64,000 nucleotides of DNA. Origin: Polyangium fumosum (lineage in GTDB: Bacteria; Myxococcota_A; Polyangia; Polyangiales; Polyangiaceae). The stretch's first letter is position 1; every line of letters begins with the position of its first letter. This document shows, piece after piece, positions 32,196-41,464 of this stretch. Under the pieces are notes generated by a model. It was not told where the DNA came from and ran no database searches. It saw only the letters and a program-made list of their open reading frames with translations. Where the stretch lies: positions 124,001-188,000 of the forward strand of contig NZ_SSMQ01000015.1 of NCBI RefSeq assembly GCF_005144585.1, in the 5' to 3' direction. The translations under genes and the position numbers were made by a program.

Positions 32196-35100
32196 ATGTC
32201 CCTCGACGTACGCGACAAGACCGTCGTCCTCACCGGCACCTTCTCGAAGTTGAAGCGCGCCGAGGCGGAGAAAAAGCTCGCGGCGCTCGGCGCCAAGATC
32301 GGCGGCAGCGTCGGCAAATCCACGCACATCCTCTTCGCGGGCGAGAAGGCCGGCAGCAAAATCGACGCCGCCGGCCGCCTCGGCGTCACCGTCCTCGGCG
32401 AGGACGAGCTGATGGCGCTGCTCGCCGGGAAGAGCAAAAAACCGGCAAAGGCGCGCGCGGCGGCGTCGGGGTTTTCGGCGCTCGATCCGAAGGCGCCCGG
32501 ACCGGCGCTCGCCGCCGCGATCGAGTCGCTGCCGTGGGACGATTTCGAGGCCGACCGCGATCTGCCGGCGCTGCGCGAGGTCTTGTACGCCCACGAGGCC
32601 ACGCACGGGATCACGGCGGCTCACCGGGCCGCGACGGCGCGCCTCCGGCCGCAGGCGACGCTGGGGCATGCGCACGGGCACGACGTCGAGGTCAGCGAAT
32701 GCGACCTCTCGCCCGACGGGCGTTTCCTCGCCACTGGCTCGTGGGTCGGCGACGATTACGATCGCGGCGGCGTCTTGCAGATCTGGGACGTGCGCGCCGG
32801 GCGCTGCGTGAACATGCTACGCGTGCGCGGCGGGGTCGGCTGGCCCGATTACGGCGGATGTATTCAATGGCGCCCCGACGGCAAGCGCGTCGGCCTCGCG
32901 TTCGATACGAATGGGGTCGGCAGCTTCGACCCGTTCGGCAAGTCCGGCGAGCCCGATTCGTGCGCCTACGTGACCGACGGATGGAACCGGCCGCCGTCGT
33001 GGGCGTGGTCGTCGAACAGCCGCGACGTCTACATCGCCTGCTGGGGCCCGAACATGGCGCTCGGGGCGATCGTGCCGCTCGTCGGCCGGCGGCCGCAGCC
33101 GCGCTGGTGCGAATCGATCGGCCGCAGCGACCCGAACGACCCGAACTCCGAGCCACGCCTTCAGCCGATGAGCGGCATCGATTGGTCGCACCCCGATCGC
33201 ATCATCGGCTCCAGCGGGCCGTCGCAGGTCTTCGCCCTCGACGCGAAGACCGGGAAGATCTTGTGGAAGCAAAAGGCGCATCCGCCCGTCTCGTTCTCGC
33301 CCGACGGCAGCGAATTCGCGATGCACCCGGCCGGCATCGTCTATTACGACGCGCGCACGGGATTGCCCAATGGGAAGCTGCCGATGCACGTCGGCGCCGC
33401 GTCGTTGATGTACACGCGCGACGGCGCGCGGCTCGCCGCGATCGTGCAACCGGAGAACAAGTGGGGCGCCGACCCGGGGATCTTCCTTTACGATCGCGGC
33501 ACGTATCGTTATAGCCCCGACGTGCCGGCGCCGGGGACCGACGACGAGACGTACGGCTTCTCGTGGCGCCCCGACGGCCGCGCGGCGGCCATCTCGGCGG
33601 GCGGACGGCTGCAAGTGTGGGAGCTCGGCGAGACGCCCGCGCGCGTGCTCGATATCGCCGAGCCGAGCGGCGGGGTGTCCTATGGGGACGGCGTGCTCGT
33701 CAGCCTCACGTCGAAGGGGCTGGCTTTCTTGCGTGATCACGACGGGGCGGAGATCGGCCGGTTCCGCCCGGCGGTCGAGGCGAGCGGCGAGAGCCCGCTT
33801 TTGGTGGGCGGCGACGATTTCGGATCGACCTGGGATTGGAACCCGGCGTTCCCGCTCGACCACGAGCGGGTGGCCGCGGCCTTGCCCGAAGGCGTGGTGA
33901 TCGGCCCCCCCGACGCGAGCGCCAGCGTGGCCGAGGTCGACGCCAAGATCGCGTGGGTCATCGATCACAAATGGGCGTGGCCGTGGCGCTGGGGCGAGGC
34001 GAAGGTGTGGCCGGACGCGGCGGCGGCGGCGGCCGATCCGGCGGCGCCGGCTTCATTCAAGCGCAAGTTCGGCAAGAAGGGCACGGCGCCCGCGCGGACG
34101 CCGAAGTCGAAATGGCCGATGGAAGGGGGCTCGATCGACGACATCGCGGCGCTCGTCGAGGAGGCCGTCAAGAAGTTCGACAACCCCCACTTCGAATCCG
34201 AGTACCGGCGAACCTTGGCCGAGCGGACGATGGCGCTCGGCCTGTTCGATCGCGCCGCGGCGGCGCTCGACGGCACCGGCGGCTGGTCGGCCTGGAAGAA
34301 CCCGTGGTTTGCGGCCCTGGCCCGCGCCGAGGCCGTGGTGGCCGCGCTCGCGTGGCGCAAGGGCCCGCCGCTGACCGACGCGCAGACGGCCGCGCTGCGC
34401 CGCTGGCTCGGTGAGGCCGAGAAGCTCTTGACGAAAAAGGAGGCCAAGCAGCGGAATCCATTGCCGGCGCGGGCGATGATGGGCGCGGGCTGGGTGCTGC
34501 TCGGCGAGACGGACCGCGGCGAGAAGCTCCTTTCGTTGGCGATCGCCACCGTCGAGCCCGAGGACAACCCGGGCGAGAATCGCCGTGTGGTCGCCGAAGC
34601 GCTCTGCGCGGTCGGACGGATCCGCGAGGCCATCGACATGCTCGCCGACGGCGAAGAAAAACCGTCGTGGACCGAGACGAGGCCCGCCTTCTCGGCCATC
34701 TGCCCGCGCGCGTCGACGGAGGAGTTATCGCACCTCGTTTCGCGGATGAAGGCGCGCGACGCGCACAACGAATTCGAGCTGCTCGACCGCGGGCTCACGC
34801 GGCTCCTCGCGCGGAAGGCGTGGGACGAGGCGAACGCGTGGATCGGCGAATTCGACGGGCTCTCGACCACCCGGGCGCGCCTCCGGCTCGTCACGGAAAT
34901 GGTGGCCGCCGGCGAGGTGGCGCGCGCCGAAGCGGCGATCGCCAAGGAGCTCGTGCCGAAATACGCGAGCTGCGCGGAGTTCTTGCTGGGGCTCGCGCGC
35001 GTGGCGCCGGAGCGGGCCGAAAAGCACCTCCCGACGATCGTCAAGGCGGCGCCGAAGCTGCGCAAGCAATGGAACCGCGATTTTTTGCGGCACCTCGCCG

Positions 35101-35633
35101 CCGCCGCGGCGACGCTCGGGCGGCTCGACGTGGCGACGAAGCTCGAAAAGGTCGGGCCCACGGAGCCCGAGATACACGAGGTGCGTGTGGGCGTGCTCGG
35201 CGCGCTCGACCCGACGCATCCGGAATGGAACGACTGGTTCACGCGCGCCCGCGAGGTCATGCCCGAGGACCGCAAGTCGGTCCAGCGCATGGCAGGGATC
35301 GCGTCGCGCGGCGGGCTCGTGGAGGTCAGCGCCGCGCTTTTGGACCAGGCGATCGAGGCGGCGCGCGGCGAGGGTTATCCGGACATCGCGCTCCAGGATG
35401 TCGTTTCGGTGATAGCCGAGGCCGGCGACCTCGCCGGGGCGCATCGCGCGTTCATGGCGATCAGCAAGGGCATGCGCTCCTATCGCAACGGTCCGCTGCT
35501 GTCCGCCGCCGGGGCGCGCGGATTGTGGGCGGCGGTGCTCGATGTCTTGCGGCAGATGCCCCCGGACATCAATGGCGCGCCGAAGCGCGGGCTCTCGATT
35601 TTGCTGGCGGCGAGCGATCGCGACGGGTTCTAA
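32196..35633 (+). CDS. BRCT domain fused to beta-propeller and helical repeats
   Basis: A 1145-residue cytoplasmic-type protein. Residues 1-80 are a BRCT domain like those of NAD-dependent DNA ligase (KTVVLTGTFSKLKR; LGAKIGGSVGKSTHILFAGE). About residues 150-560 look like a WD40/PQQ-type propeller (ECDLSPDGRFLATGSW; GGVLQIWDVRAGRC; VSFSPDGSEFAM). The C-terminal 500 residues are TPR-like helical pairs (LARVAPERAEKHLPTIVKAA). No signal peptide. BRCT modules usually bind DNA ends or phosphopeptides, and the rest is scaffold-like, so a binding platform is the best inference. It is transcribed away from the giant-protein operon, with 205 bases between the starts. Confidence 0.82.
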   Translation: MSLDVRDKTVVLTGTFSKLKRAEAEKKLAALGAKIGGSVGKSTHILFAGEKAGSKIDAAGRLGVTVLGEDELMALLAGKSKKPAKARAAASGFSALDPKAPGPALAAAIESLPWDDFEADRDLPALREVLYAHEATHGITAAHRAATARLRPQATLGHAHGHDVEVSECDLSPDGRFLATGSWVGDDYDRGGVLQIWDVRAGRCVNMLRVRGGVGWPDYGGCIQWRPDGKRVGLAFDTNGVGSFDPFGKSGEPDSCAYVTDGWNRPPSWAWSSNSRDVYIACWGPNMALGAIVPLVGRRPQPRWCESIGRSDPNDPNSEPRLQPMSGIDWSHPDRIIGSSGPSQVFALDAKTGKILWKQKAHPPVSFSPDGSEFAMHPAGIVYYDARTGLPNGKLPMHVGAASLMYTRDGARLAAIVQPENKWGADPGIFLYDRGTYRYSPDVPAPGTDDETYGFSWRPDGRAAAISAGGRLQVWELGETPARVLDIAEPSGGVSYGDGVLVSLTSKGLAFLRDHDGAEIGRFRPAVEASGESPLLVGGDDFGSTWDWNPAFPLDHERVAAALPEGVVIGPPDASASVAEVDAKIAWVIDHKWAWPWRWGEAKVWPDAAAAAADPAAPASFKRKFGKKGTAPARTPKSKWPMEGGSIDDIAALVEEAVKKFDNPHFESEYRRTLAERTMALGLFDRAAAALDGTGGWSAWKNPWFAALARAEAVVAALAWRKGPPLTDAQTAALRRWLGEAEKLLTKKEAKQRNPLPARAMMGAGWVLLGETDRGEKLLSLAIATVEPEDNPGENRRVVAEALCAVGRIREAIDMLADGEEKPSWTETRPAFSAICPRASTEELSHLVSRMKARDAHNEFELLDRGLTRLLARKAWDEANAWIGEFDGLSTTRARLRLVTEMVAAGEVARAEAAIAKELVPKYASCAEFLLGLARVAPERAEKHLPTIVKAAPKLRKQWNRDFLRHLAAAAATLGRLDVATKLEKVGPTEPEIHEVRVGVLGALDPTHPEWNDWFTRAREVMPEDRKSVQRMAGIASRGGLVEVSAALLDQAIEAARGEGYPDIALQDVVSVIAEAGDLAGAHRAFMAISKGMRSYRNGPLLSAAGARGLWAAVLDVLRQMPPDINGAPKRGLSILLAASDRDGF

Positions 35634-35772
35634 TCTCAAGCACCGTTCAAAGTTCGACCCCTGAGCGCCCCCGCGCTGCCCCCCGAGGAGCGGGCACCGG
35701 AGGGTTGCGAAGACTTGTGCCCATCGCAACAACCTCTTGACATTTTGCGCGAGGCGGGGCGATGCTGAAGGC

Positions 35773-35799
35773 CCTCATCGATCGGGATCGACGATGAGG
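35773..35799. promoter_or_regulatory. Leader hairpin before the asparaginase-fusion gene
   Basis: CCTCATCG / CGATGAGG arms with an 11-base loop, 30 bases after a TTGACA at 35737-35742 and 69 bases before the GTG start at 35868. Three nearby GGGGGA blocks follow. It is likely part of the mRNA leader; no known riboswitch shape is apparent. Confidence 0.3.
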
Positions 35800-35867
35800 T
35801 GGGGGATACGCGGGGGAATACGGGGGAGACAACCGTGCGACGAGCACGAAGAGAGGGGAGAACCATC

Positions 35868-38264
35868 GTGAAGATCGCGGTGATCAATACCGGGGGTACG
35901 ATTAGCTGTGTCGGCAACCCCCTGGGGCCCATGACGGCGAGCGACTTCGCTTCGGCGTGCGAAACGATCATGAACCCGATCCTTCTCCAGAAGTTCCCGG
36001 GGCTCCGCATCGATTACATCACGGACCTCGTGTTCCCGGAGTCCAAGTCCGGGACGCTGGACAGCACGAACCTGCAGCCGACGGATTGGTGCCTGCTCGG
36101 CGCGTACATCTTGAACCATTACGCCGACTACGACGGGTGGGTGGTCCTGCACGGCACCGACAGCATGGACTTCACCGGCACGGCGCTGCCCTTCCTGCTC
36201 TCGTGCTTCGATGCGCGAGGCGTGGCGACCGCCGCGCTGAGCAAGCCGATCGTGATCACCGGCTCGCAGGTCCCGATGTTCTATCAGGACCCGACGACGA
36301 AGGCGCTCTCGCTGAACTACAACACGGACGCGTTTCAGAACTTCTGCGGCGCGGTCGCGTCCGCGCAGACCGGCATCCCCGAAGTGTGCGTCTATTTCGA
36401 CAGCAACTTGTTCCGCGGGAGCCGGGTGCTGAAGACGAACGCCAGCGAGTTCGACGCGTTCTCCTCGCCGAACTACCCGGCCCTGGGGCAATACGGCGTC
36501 GCGTTCACCTTGCATGCCGACAACGTACAGCCTCCGCCCGTCAGCTTCGCCGTCAGCCTCGACAACACGACGGCGCGATCCGCGGCGATCGCGCAGCTCG
36601 CCGACATCCAGGCGTGCATCAACGCGTTCCCGGTCATGCAGTTCAATGCGTTCCCGGGTTGGTACAACACCAGCAATTCCACGGCCATCCTGGCCAACTT
36701 GATCACCGCTTGTGTGGGTCAGGGGATCAAGGCGTTGATCCTCGAATCGTACGGCGAAGGGAATTTTCCGTCGGGCAACCCCGACACGCCGAGCGCCGGG
36801 GCCATTTACAAGGCCCTCGACCAGGCGAACGAGGCGGGCGTCGTCATCCTGGATTGCACGCAGGTGATCCGCGGGGTGGTGAACGACAGCGCCTACGCGG
36901 CCGGCGCGTGGCTTCCCGCCGTGGGCGCGCTCAGCCCGGCGGACATGACGCCGACGGCGGCCTTCGCGAAGGTGATGGTCCTCCTCGCCGCCGCCAAGCA
37001 CAACGGATGGTCCCTCGCCGACGTGAAACAATTGACGCAGCTCGATCTGCTCGGGGAGATGATGAGCGTGAGCCGGCTCGACAGCCGATCCAATGCCGCG
37101 CTCCTGGCGGGCCAATCGATCTCGGCGCTCGATGGCAGCGCCACGCTGAGCAACGATCCGGCGCGTGGGCCGATCCTGACGACGAGCACGGGCGCTGTCC
37201 TGTGGACCGCGCTTTCGAGCCCACCCCCCGACGAAATGCCGGGGCGCCTCGTCATGCAGGACGACGGGAACCTCGTCTTTTACGGCAGGTACAACGGCGC
37301 GTTGTGGGCCACGAACACCGGCGACGCGCGCGGCGCGTCGTCCTTGTTGATCCTCGGCGGATCGACGAGCGACGAGAGCTTGTACCTGCAGGTCTACGAC
37401 TACTCCGCGAACACGGCCACCATCACCTTGTATCAGCAGGCGAACGCAGACATCGAGAAAGGAAGACCCATGAAATCGTCCTCCACGCCCCGACGTTTCA
37501 AGTTCAGCGGCATCGCCGCGCCCGAGGACACGCGCCATCGCATCACGTTTGCCGCGCTCGGCGGGCCGGCGCCCGACGAACACCAGATCGCCCCGACGAC
37601 CGTCAACGTGACGATCACGAGTCCGCCCCCCACGCGGGTCATCGGCGTCCCGCAGTACGCGAAGACCGTCCGCGGGACCTCGAACAGCTACAACCCGGCG
37701 GGCGATTGTGACGGCTCCTTCATGTCGTCCAGGTTCCAGCCGAACAACAACTGTTATGCTTACGGGTGTAACATCGCGACGAACACCTTCCCGCAGCCGG
37801 GTCGGGCGAGCGGCAACCTGCTCACGCTGGACACGCTCGACGGCGCCACCGTCGCGGCGTATGCCACGAAGGACGGCCTCATCGAGGTCGGCAAGGACAT
37901 GGCCTCGCTTTTTGCCTTCGCGTCGAGCCGCAAGGGGACCCAAGGCGCCCTCGACGGCCATTTCGTGGCGCTCATGATCTCGCCGCCGGGGGACGCAAAC
38001 TGGCCCGGTGATTATCACTGGGCGCGCTGCGACGACAACGTCGAGTTCCGCTCCTGGTCACAGAAGGACGGAAACGACCAGGTCACGAACTTCGATTTCG
38101 CCGGCAACCCGATTCGAGATCCCGCGAAGGCGAACTGGCAGGTCAACCAGGGCCCCATTCAGCCCGACAAGACCGCGCCCGACTACAACCCCAATGACTT
38201 GATCGTCGAATACGCGTTCTACTGCTACATGTTCGTCCCCAACACGGGCGTGAACATCCTCTGA
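35868..38264 (+). CDS. Asparaginase - B-lectin - predicted papain-like peptidase fusion
   Basis: A 798-residue three-domain protein. The GTG at 35868 is fixed by AGGGGAG ten bases upstream. Residues 1-415 are an L-asparaginase domain with both catalytic threonine motifs (NTGGTIS near residue 9; HGTDSMDFT near 94) and ITGSQVPM. About 440-520 carry a mannose-type B-lectin repeat (MQDDGNLVFYGRYN, the QxDxNxVxY signature). About 600-798 form a third domain with NNNCYAYGCN (Cys near 629), GHFVALMIS, DYHWARCDD and VTNFDFAGNPIRDP, suggesting a Cys-His papain-like hydrolase. No signal peptide is seen. It sits 30 bases before an Ntn-hydrolase gene. The peptidase call rests on pattern only. Confidence 0.82.
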   Translation: MKIAVINTGGTISCVGNPLGPMTASDFASACETIMNPILLQKFPGLRIDYITDLVFPESKSGTLDSTNLQPTDWCLLGAYILNHYADYDGWVVLHGTDSMDFTGTALPFLLSCFDARGVATAALSKPIVITGSQVPMFYQDPTTKALSLNYNTDAFQNFCGAVASAQTGIPEVCVYFDSNLFRGSRVLKTNASEFDAFSSPNYPALGQYGVAFTLHADNVQPPPVSFAVSLDNTTARSAAIAQLADIQACINAFPVMQFNAFPGWYNTSNSTAILANLITACVGQGIKALILESYGEGNFPSGNPDTPSAGAIYKALDQANEAGVVILDCTQVIRGVVNDSAYAAGAWLPAVGALSPADMTPTAAFAKVMVLLAAAKHNGWSLADVKQLTQLDLLGEMMSVSRLDSRSNAALLAGQSISALDGSATLSNDPARGPILTTSTGAVLWTALSSPPPDEMPGRLVMQDDGNLVFYGRYNGALWATNTGDARGASSLLILGGSTSDESLYLQVYDYSANTATITLYQQANADIEKGRPMKSSSTPRRFKFSGIAAPEDTRHRITFAALGGPAPDEHQIAPTTVNVTITSPPPTRVIGVPQYAKTVRGTSNSYNPAGDCDGSFMSSRFQPNNNCYAYGCNIATNTFPQPGRASGNLLTLDTLDGATVAAYATKDGLIEVGKDMASLFAFASSRKGTQGALDGHFVALMISPPGDANWPGDYHWARCDDNVEFRSWSQKDGNDQVTNFDFAGNPIRDPAKANWQVNQGPIQPDKTAPDYNPNDLIVEYAFYCYMFVPNTGVNIL

Positions 38265-38294
38265 CGCCCGACACCGGAAAGACGAGGTGATGCC

Positions 38295-39134
38295 ATGTGT
38301 ACCATTGGGTGGGTCCGCGTCGAGGGCACGACGCATGTGTTCAAGCAGTGTGATTTGACGCAGAAGACGAGGTTTCTCGAGCCCGACATCGCCGAGGGGA
38401 TCGCGGGGCGCTACCTCGCCTTCCGGCGCGAGGGGCGCCCGGGGATCTGGTCGGGGGTCAACCAGCGAGGCGTCGGCTTCGTGGCTGCCGACTACTACAC
38501 GGAACAAGACCCCGGCAGCCCGGACACGCCGCCTTCGTTATGCGCGCGCACGAGCAGCCACGTGGGCGAGAGCAGCCCGGTCGACGCGCTGTTCCGGGCT
38601 TACGAGGCGTCCATCGCCGACCACGGCACGAGCGCGGACGCCGTCGCATACCTTTCGAATTGGTACTTGACCCAGGGAGATCCGGGCAACCCCGATCCGA
38701 GCTTCAAGTCCCCCGACATCGTCCTGATCGCCGACCCCACGCAAGCGATCTTTCTCGAATACTACCCCGGCGACCGGCCGGGCACGGCGAAGGTCCTGAC
38801 GCTCTCGCCTCGGCAAGGCTGGTTCGTTTCGACGAACCACGCGCGGATGTTCCAGCAAACCGTGAAGTACAGCCAGAATCACAGCACGTACCTTCGGCTC
38901 GCCCGCGCCGAGGCGATCCTCGATCGGCAACCGAACATCGAGGCCATCAAGGCCGTGCTGCGGGATCAGTACTACGGCGAGACGGAGCTCTCGATTTGCC
39001 GCATCGCAGGGCAGCCTGGGCAGTATTTCACGCAGGCCACGTTCATCGGCACGGCGGCCAACGGATCCGTGAGCGCCGACTACCTCCTCAACGGCAATCC
39101 GAGGACGAAGTCGTACGAGACGAAGCGGCTCTGA
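38295..39134 (+). CDS. N-terminal-nucleophile (C45/choloylglycine-like) hydrolase
   Basis: A 279-residue enzyme predicted to split linear amide C-N bonds. It starts MCTIGWVRVEG: Cys 2 becomes the N-terminal nucleophile after Met removal, as in the C45/acyl-transferase and choloylglycine-hydrolase group. Downstream are FKQCDL in the second strand, GVNQRGVGFV, a DPTQAIFLEYY strand pair and VSTNHARMF, positions where this fold carries its substrate-binding Asn and Arg. The ATG at 38295 follows GAGGTGA. The gene is 30 bases after the asparaginase fusion, so both are probably one transcript of amide hydrolases. A GC hairpin overlaps the stop codon. Confidence 0.85.
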   Translation: MCTIGWVRVEGTTHVFKQCDLTQKTRFLEPDIAEGIAGRYLAFRREGRPGIWSGVNQRGVGFVAADYYTEQDPGSPDTPPSLCARTSSHVGESSPVDALFRAYEASIADHGTSADAVAYLSNWYLTQGDPGNPDPSFKSPDIVLIADPTQAIFLEYYPGDRPGTAKVLTLSPRQGWFVSTNHARMFQQTVKYSQNHSTYLRLARAEAILDRQPNIEAIKAVLRDQYYGETELSICRIAGQPGQYFTQATFIGTAANGSVSADYLLNGNPRTKSYETKRL

Positions 39135-39150
39135 AGCCGAACAGAGCCGC
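39125..39150 (+). terminator. Hairpin over the stop codon, likely end of transcript
   Basis: GCGGCTCTG, an eight-base loop AAGCCGAA, then CAGAGCCGC: a perfect nine-base stem that includes the TGA of the Ntn-hydrolase gene. There is no T-tract, so it may stabilise the 3' end rather than terminate by itself. Confidence 0.45.
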
Positions 39151-39639
39151 GGGGCGAGCCCGGGTGAGCTCGCGGGGCTCGACGTGCTCCTCCACGAGAA
39201 CGAGAGGTTCTCGGCCGACGCGCTCGGGCAGCTCGACGGGCGGCGACGCCAGGAAGCATTCGGCGGCGGACCCGCGTCGTACATTTCCAAGCAGGGTGAT
39301 ACGAGGTGCCTCGCCCTACGCACCGCTCGACTGTATGGTTGGCGTACAAGACTCCGCGCGTGGGCAAACACCTCTGCGCGCGCTCGGCCTCCGCTCCCGG
39401 CTACGACGCCGCGCGTCGTCCACAGTAAAAAAAGACGTTTTACCATCAATGCCGTCGCGACGGCCGAACCTTTCATGTAGCGTGGCCACGGCGATGGGGT
39501 TTTGCGGGGAGACAGGCGGGACGCTGCGTGATCGCAGCATCCAAGGGGACCTACCACCGTCCGCGTCGAGCGAGCGGTCGAGGGCCACGTGGAGCCCTCT
39601 CGTGCACGTACCGCCGCAGCCTCCACGAGGGAGAGGCCA
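39135..39639. other. 505-base region without a convincing gene
   Basis: It follows the hairpin at 39125. A 98-codon frame at 39184-39480 begins protein-like (MLLHENERFSADALGQL) but lacks a ribosome-binding site and turns into low-complexity Arg/Ala/Pro. I see no repeats or clear promoter; an A-rich run at 39425-39431 is the only AT island. Confidence 0.5.
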
Positions 39640-40725
39640 ATGACCTGCACCCGCAATCGCGTGTTCCCGTGTTTCGTGGTCGCCCTGCTCCTCTGCACGG
39701 CGACGCCCGCCATCGCCCAGGGGGACGGAGACGCCGCGACGGGGGGCCAAACCCAAAGCACTCCATCCGCGCAGGATCTTTACACCTCGGCGCAAAAGCT
39801 CTTCGATCAAGGCAACTTCGCCGAGGCGCTCATTGGCTTTCGCCACGCCTACAATGCTTCAAGCAGCCCGAACGCGCGCATCATGATAGGCACCTGCCTC
39901 GTCGCGCTCGGGAGGACGGCCGAGGCCTACGAAGAAATGTCCGCGACGCTGCGCGAGGCCACGACGCGCGCGGAGACCGAGCCGAAATACGTACGGACCC
40001 GCGACGCCGCCGCGAAGCACGTCGCGCTCCTCGAGTCGAAGGTGGGAAAACTCGTCGTCAAGCTCGTGAATCCCGCGGGCGTCGACGTGACGGTCAATGG
40101 AACACGTTTACCGCCGGACAAACTGGGCGTTCCCATGGCGGTGGACCCCGGGACCCTCGTCGTGACGGCGACCCACACGGACGGGCGCGTCGAGCGGCGA
40201 GAGCAAGCGGTCAAGGCGGGCGAGAGCGCGCAGGTGACGGTGGAGTTCCCGGAGCCGCCGCCCAAGAAGGTCGAGCCGACGGGCCCGGTGCGCGTGGAGG
40301 CCCCGAAGCCGGCCGGCGGCGAGGTCCGGCGGGGCGGCCCCGTGCGGACGGCGGGGATCGCGCTCGCGGGCGTTGGTGTCGCGGGGCTCGTCGTCTTCGG
40401 CGTGACGGGGCTCATGGCCCGGAGCCGGTTCGCGACGCTCGAAGACGAATGCCACGGGGCGCGCTGTACCGATCTGAAATATGCCGACGTCGTCGACAGC
40501 GGCACGGCGCTGACGACGGCCGCCAATGTCAGCCTCGCCCTGGGCGCGGCCGGGCTCCTCGGCGGGGGGCTCATGGTCTGGCTCGGCGGGCCGTCGGGCG
40601 GTCGCAGCGCTCCGCCCTCGGATTCTGCACGCACGAGTTTCGGGTCGCCCGCGGGCCCCGCCGTGGGCGCGGGCTTCACGATGTCCCCGGGGCGCGCGGG
40701 CTTTCACTGCACGGTAGCTTTTTAG
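39640..40725 (+). CDS. TPR/PEGA-type exported protein with two membrane helices
   Basis: A 361-residue protein. GGGAGAGG six bases before the ATG at 39640 fixes the start. A signal peptide (VFPCFVVALLLCTATPAIA) is followed by a TPR-like pair (LYTSAQKLFDQGNFAEALIGF), a PEGA-like beta domain (GVDVTVNGTRLP), a Pro/Lys linker and two hydrophobic helices (about 245-265 and 305-330). The end is Ser/Ala/Gly-rich. This resembles the envelope part of myxobacterial kinase-associated modules. A CBM3 lipoprotein and a Ser/Thr kinase follow within 10 bases each, so the three genes form one operon. The function is unknown. Confidence 0.8.
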   Translation: MTCTRNRVFPCFVVALLLCTATPAIAQGDGDAATGGQTQSTPSAQDLYTSAQKLFDQGNFAEALIGFRHAYNASSSPNARIMIGTCLVALGRTAEAYEEMSATLREATTRAETEPKYVRTRDAAAKHVALLESKVGKLVVKLVNPAGVDVTVNGTRLPPDKLGVPMAVDPGTLVVTATHTDGRVERREQAVKAGESAQVTVEFPEPPPKKVEPTGPVRVEAPKPAGGEVRRGGPVRTAGIALAGVGVAGLVVFGVTGLMARSRFATLEDECHGARCTDLKYADVVDSGTALTTAANVSLALGAAGLLGGGLMVWLGGPSGGRSAPPSDSARTSFGSPAGPAVGAGFTMSPGRAGFHCTVAF

Positions 40726-40734
40726 GAGGGGGAA

Positions 40735-41454
40735 ATGGGTCCGATCCTTGGGCGTGGTCCCGCGTCGTCTCCCCTGCTCGCCGTCGCCGCCGTCGCCGCG
40801 GTCTTCGTCGGCGCGTGTAGCTTCGATTGGGAGGGGTACGATCCGCGGCTCGCCCCGAGTGGCGGGACCGGGGCCACGGGTCCCGGATCCGGCGGCGCCG
40901 GAGGTGATGCCGGCGCAGGTGGAGCGGGCCTCGGCGGAATGGGCGGCGGCGGCATGGGGGGAGGCATGGGCGGCGGCGGCATGGGCGGCGGCGGCCCGCC
41001 TCCGGACGGCCTTCGCTTGCAATACAAGGCGGCCAACACGACAGCCGACGACATCCAGATCAAGCCGCACTTCAAGATCGTGAACGACACCCAGGACAAC
41101 GTGCCGCTGAGCGACCTCACGATCCGTTACTGGTTCACGAGGGACGGCGGGGCGAACTTCATCTACAATTGCGACTTCGCCCCGTTCAACTGCATTTACA
41201 CGGCGGGGACGTTTGGCGCGGCGACCGGCGTGAAAGCCGACATGTACGTCGAGATATCGTTCATGCCCGACGCCGGGGTGCTCGTCACCGGCGACACCAC
41301 CGGGGAGATCCAGGCGCGCCTGCACACGCAGAACTTCACGCTCGTGAACCAGACGAGCGATTACTCGTTCGATCCGACGAAGGTCGACTTCGAGGAATGG
41401 ACGAAGGTCACGCTCTATTCGAAGGGTGTGCTCGTTTGGGGAAACGAGCCTTGA
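40735..41454 (+). CDS. Lipoprotein with a family 3 carbohydrate-binding module
   Basis: A 239-residue lipoprotein with a strong TAGGAGGGGG site before ATG 40735. The signal peptide ends at the lipobox VGAC (Cys 28). A flexible linker of Gly, Met and Ala follows (GGMGGGGMGGGMGGGG, about residues 65-85). The rest is a CBM3: LRLQYKAANTTADDIQIKPH, FKIVNDTQDNVPLSDLTIRYWF, NQTSDYSFDP and the closing WTKVTLYSKGVLVWG are close to the family consensus for cellulose-binding modules. No catalytic domain is attached, so it should display a glycan-binding module on the cell envelope. It lies between a TPR/PEGA gene and a kinase gene. Confidence 0.88.
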   Translation: MGPILGRGPASSPLLAVAAVAAVFVGACSFDWEGYDPRLAPSGGTGATGPGSGGAGGDAGAGGAGLGGMGGGGMGGGMGGGGMGGGGPPPDGLRLQYKAANTTADDIQIKPHFKIVNDTQDNVPLSDLTIRYWFTRDGGANFIYNCDFAPFNCIYTAGTFGAATGVKADMYVEISFMPDAGVLVTGDTTGEIQARLHTQNFTLVNQTSDYSFDPTKVDFEEWTKVTLYSKGVLVWGNEP

Positions 41455-41464
41455 GGGGAGCACG

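Noticed and set aside
39184..39480. 98-codon frame between the Ntn hydrolase and the TPR/PEGA gene
   Set aside because: Only the first 40 codons look protein-like; there is no ribosome-binding site and the rest is low-complexity.
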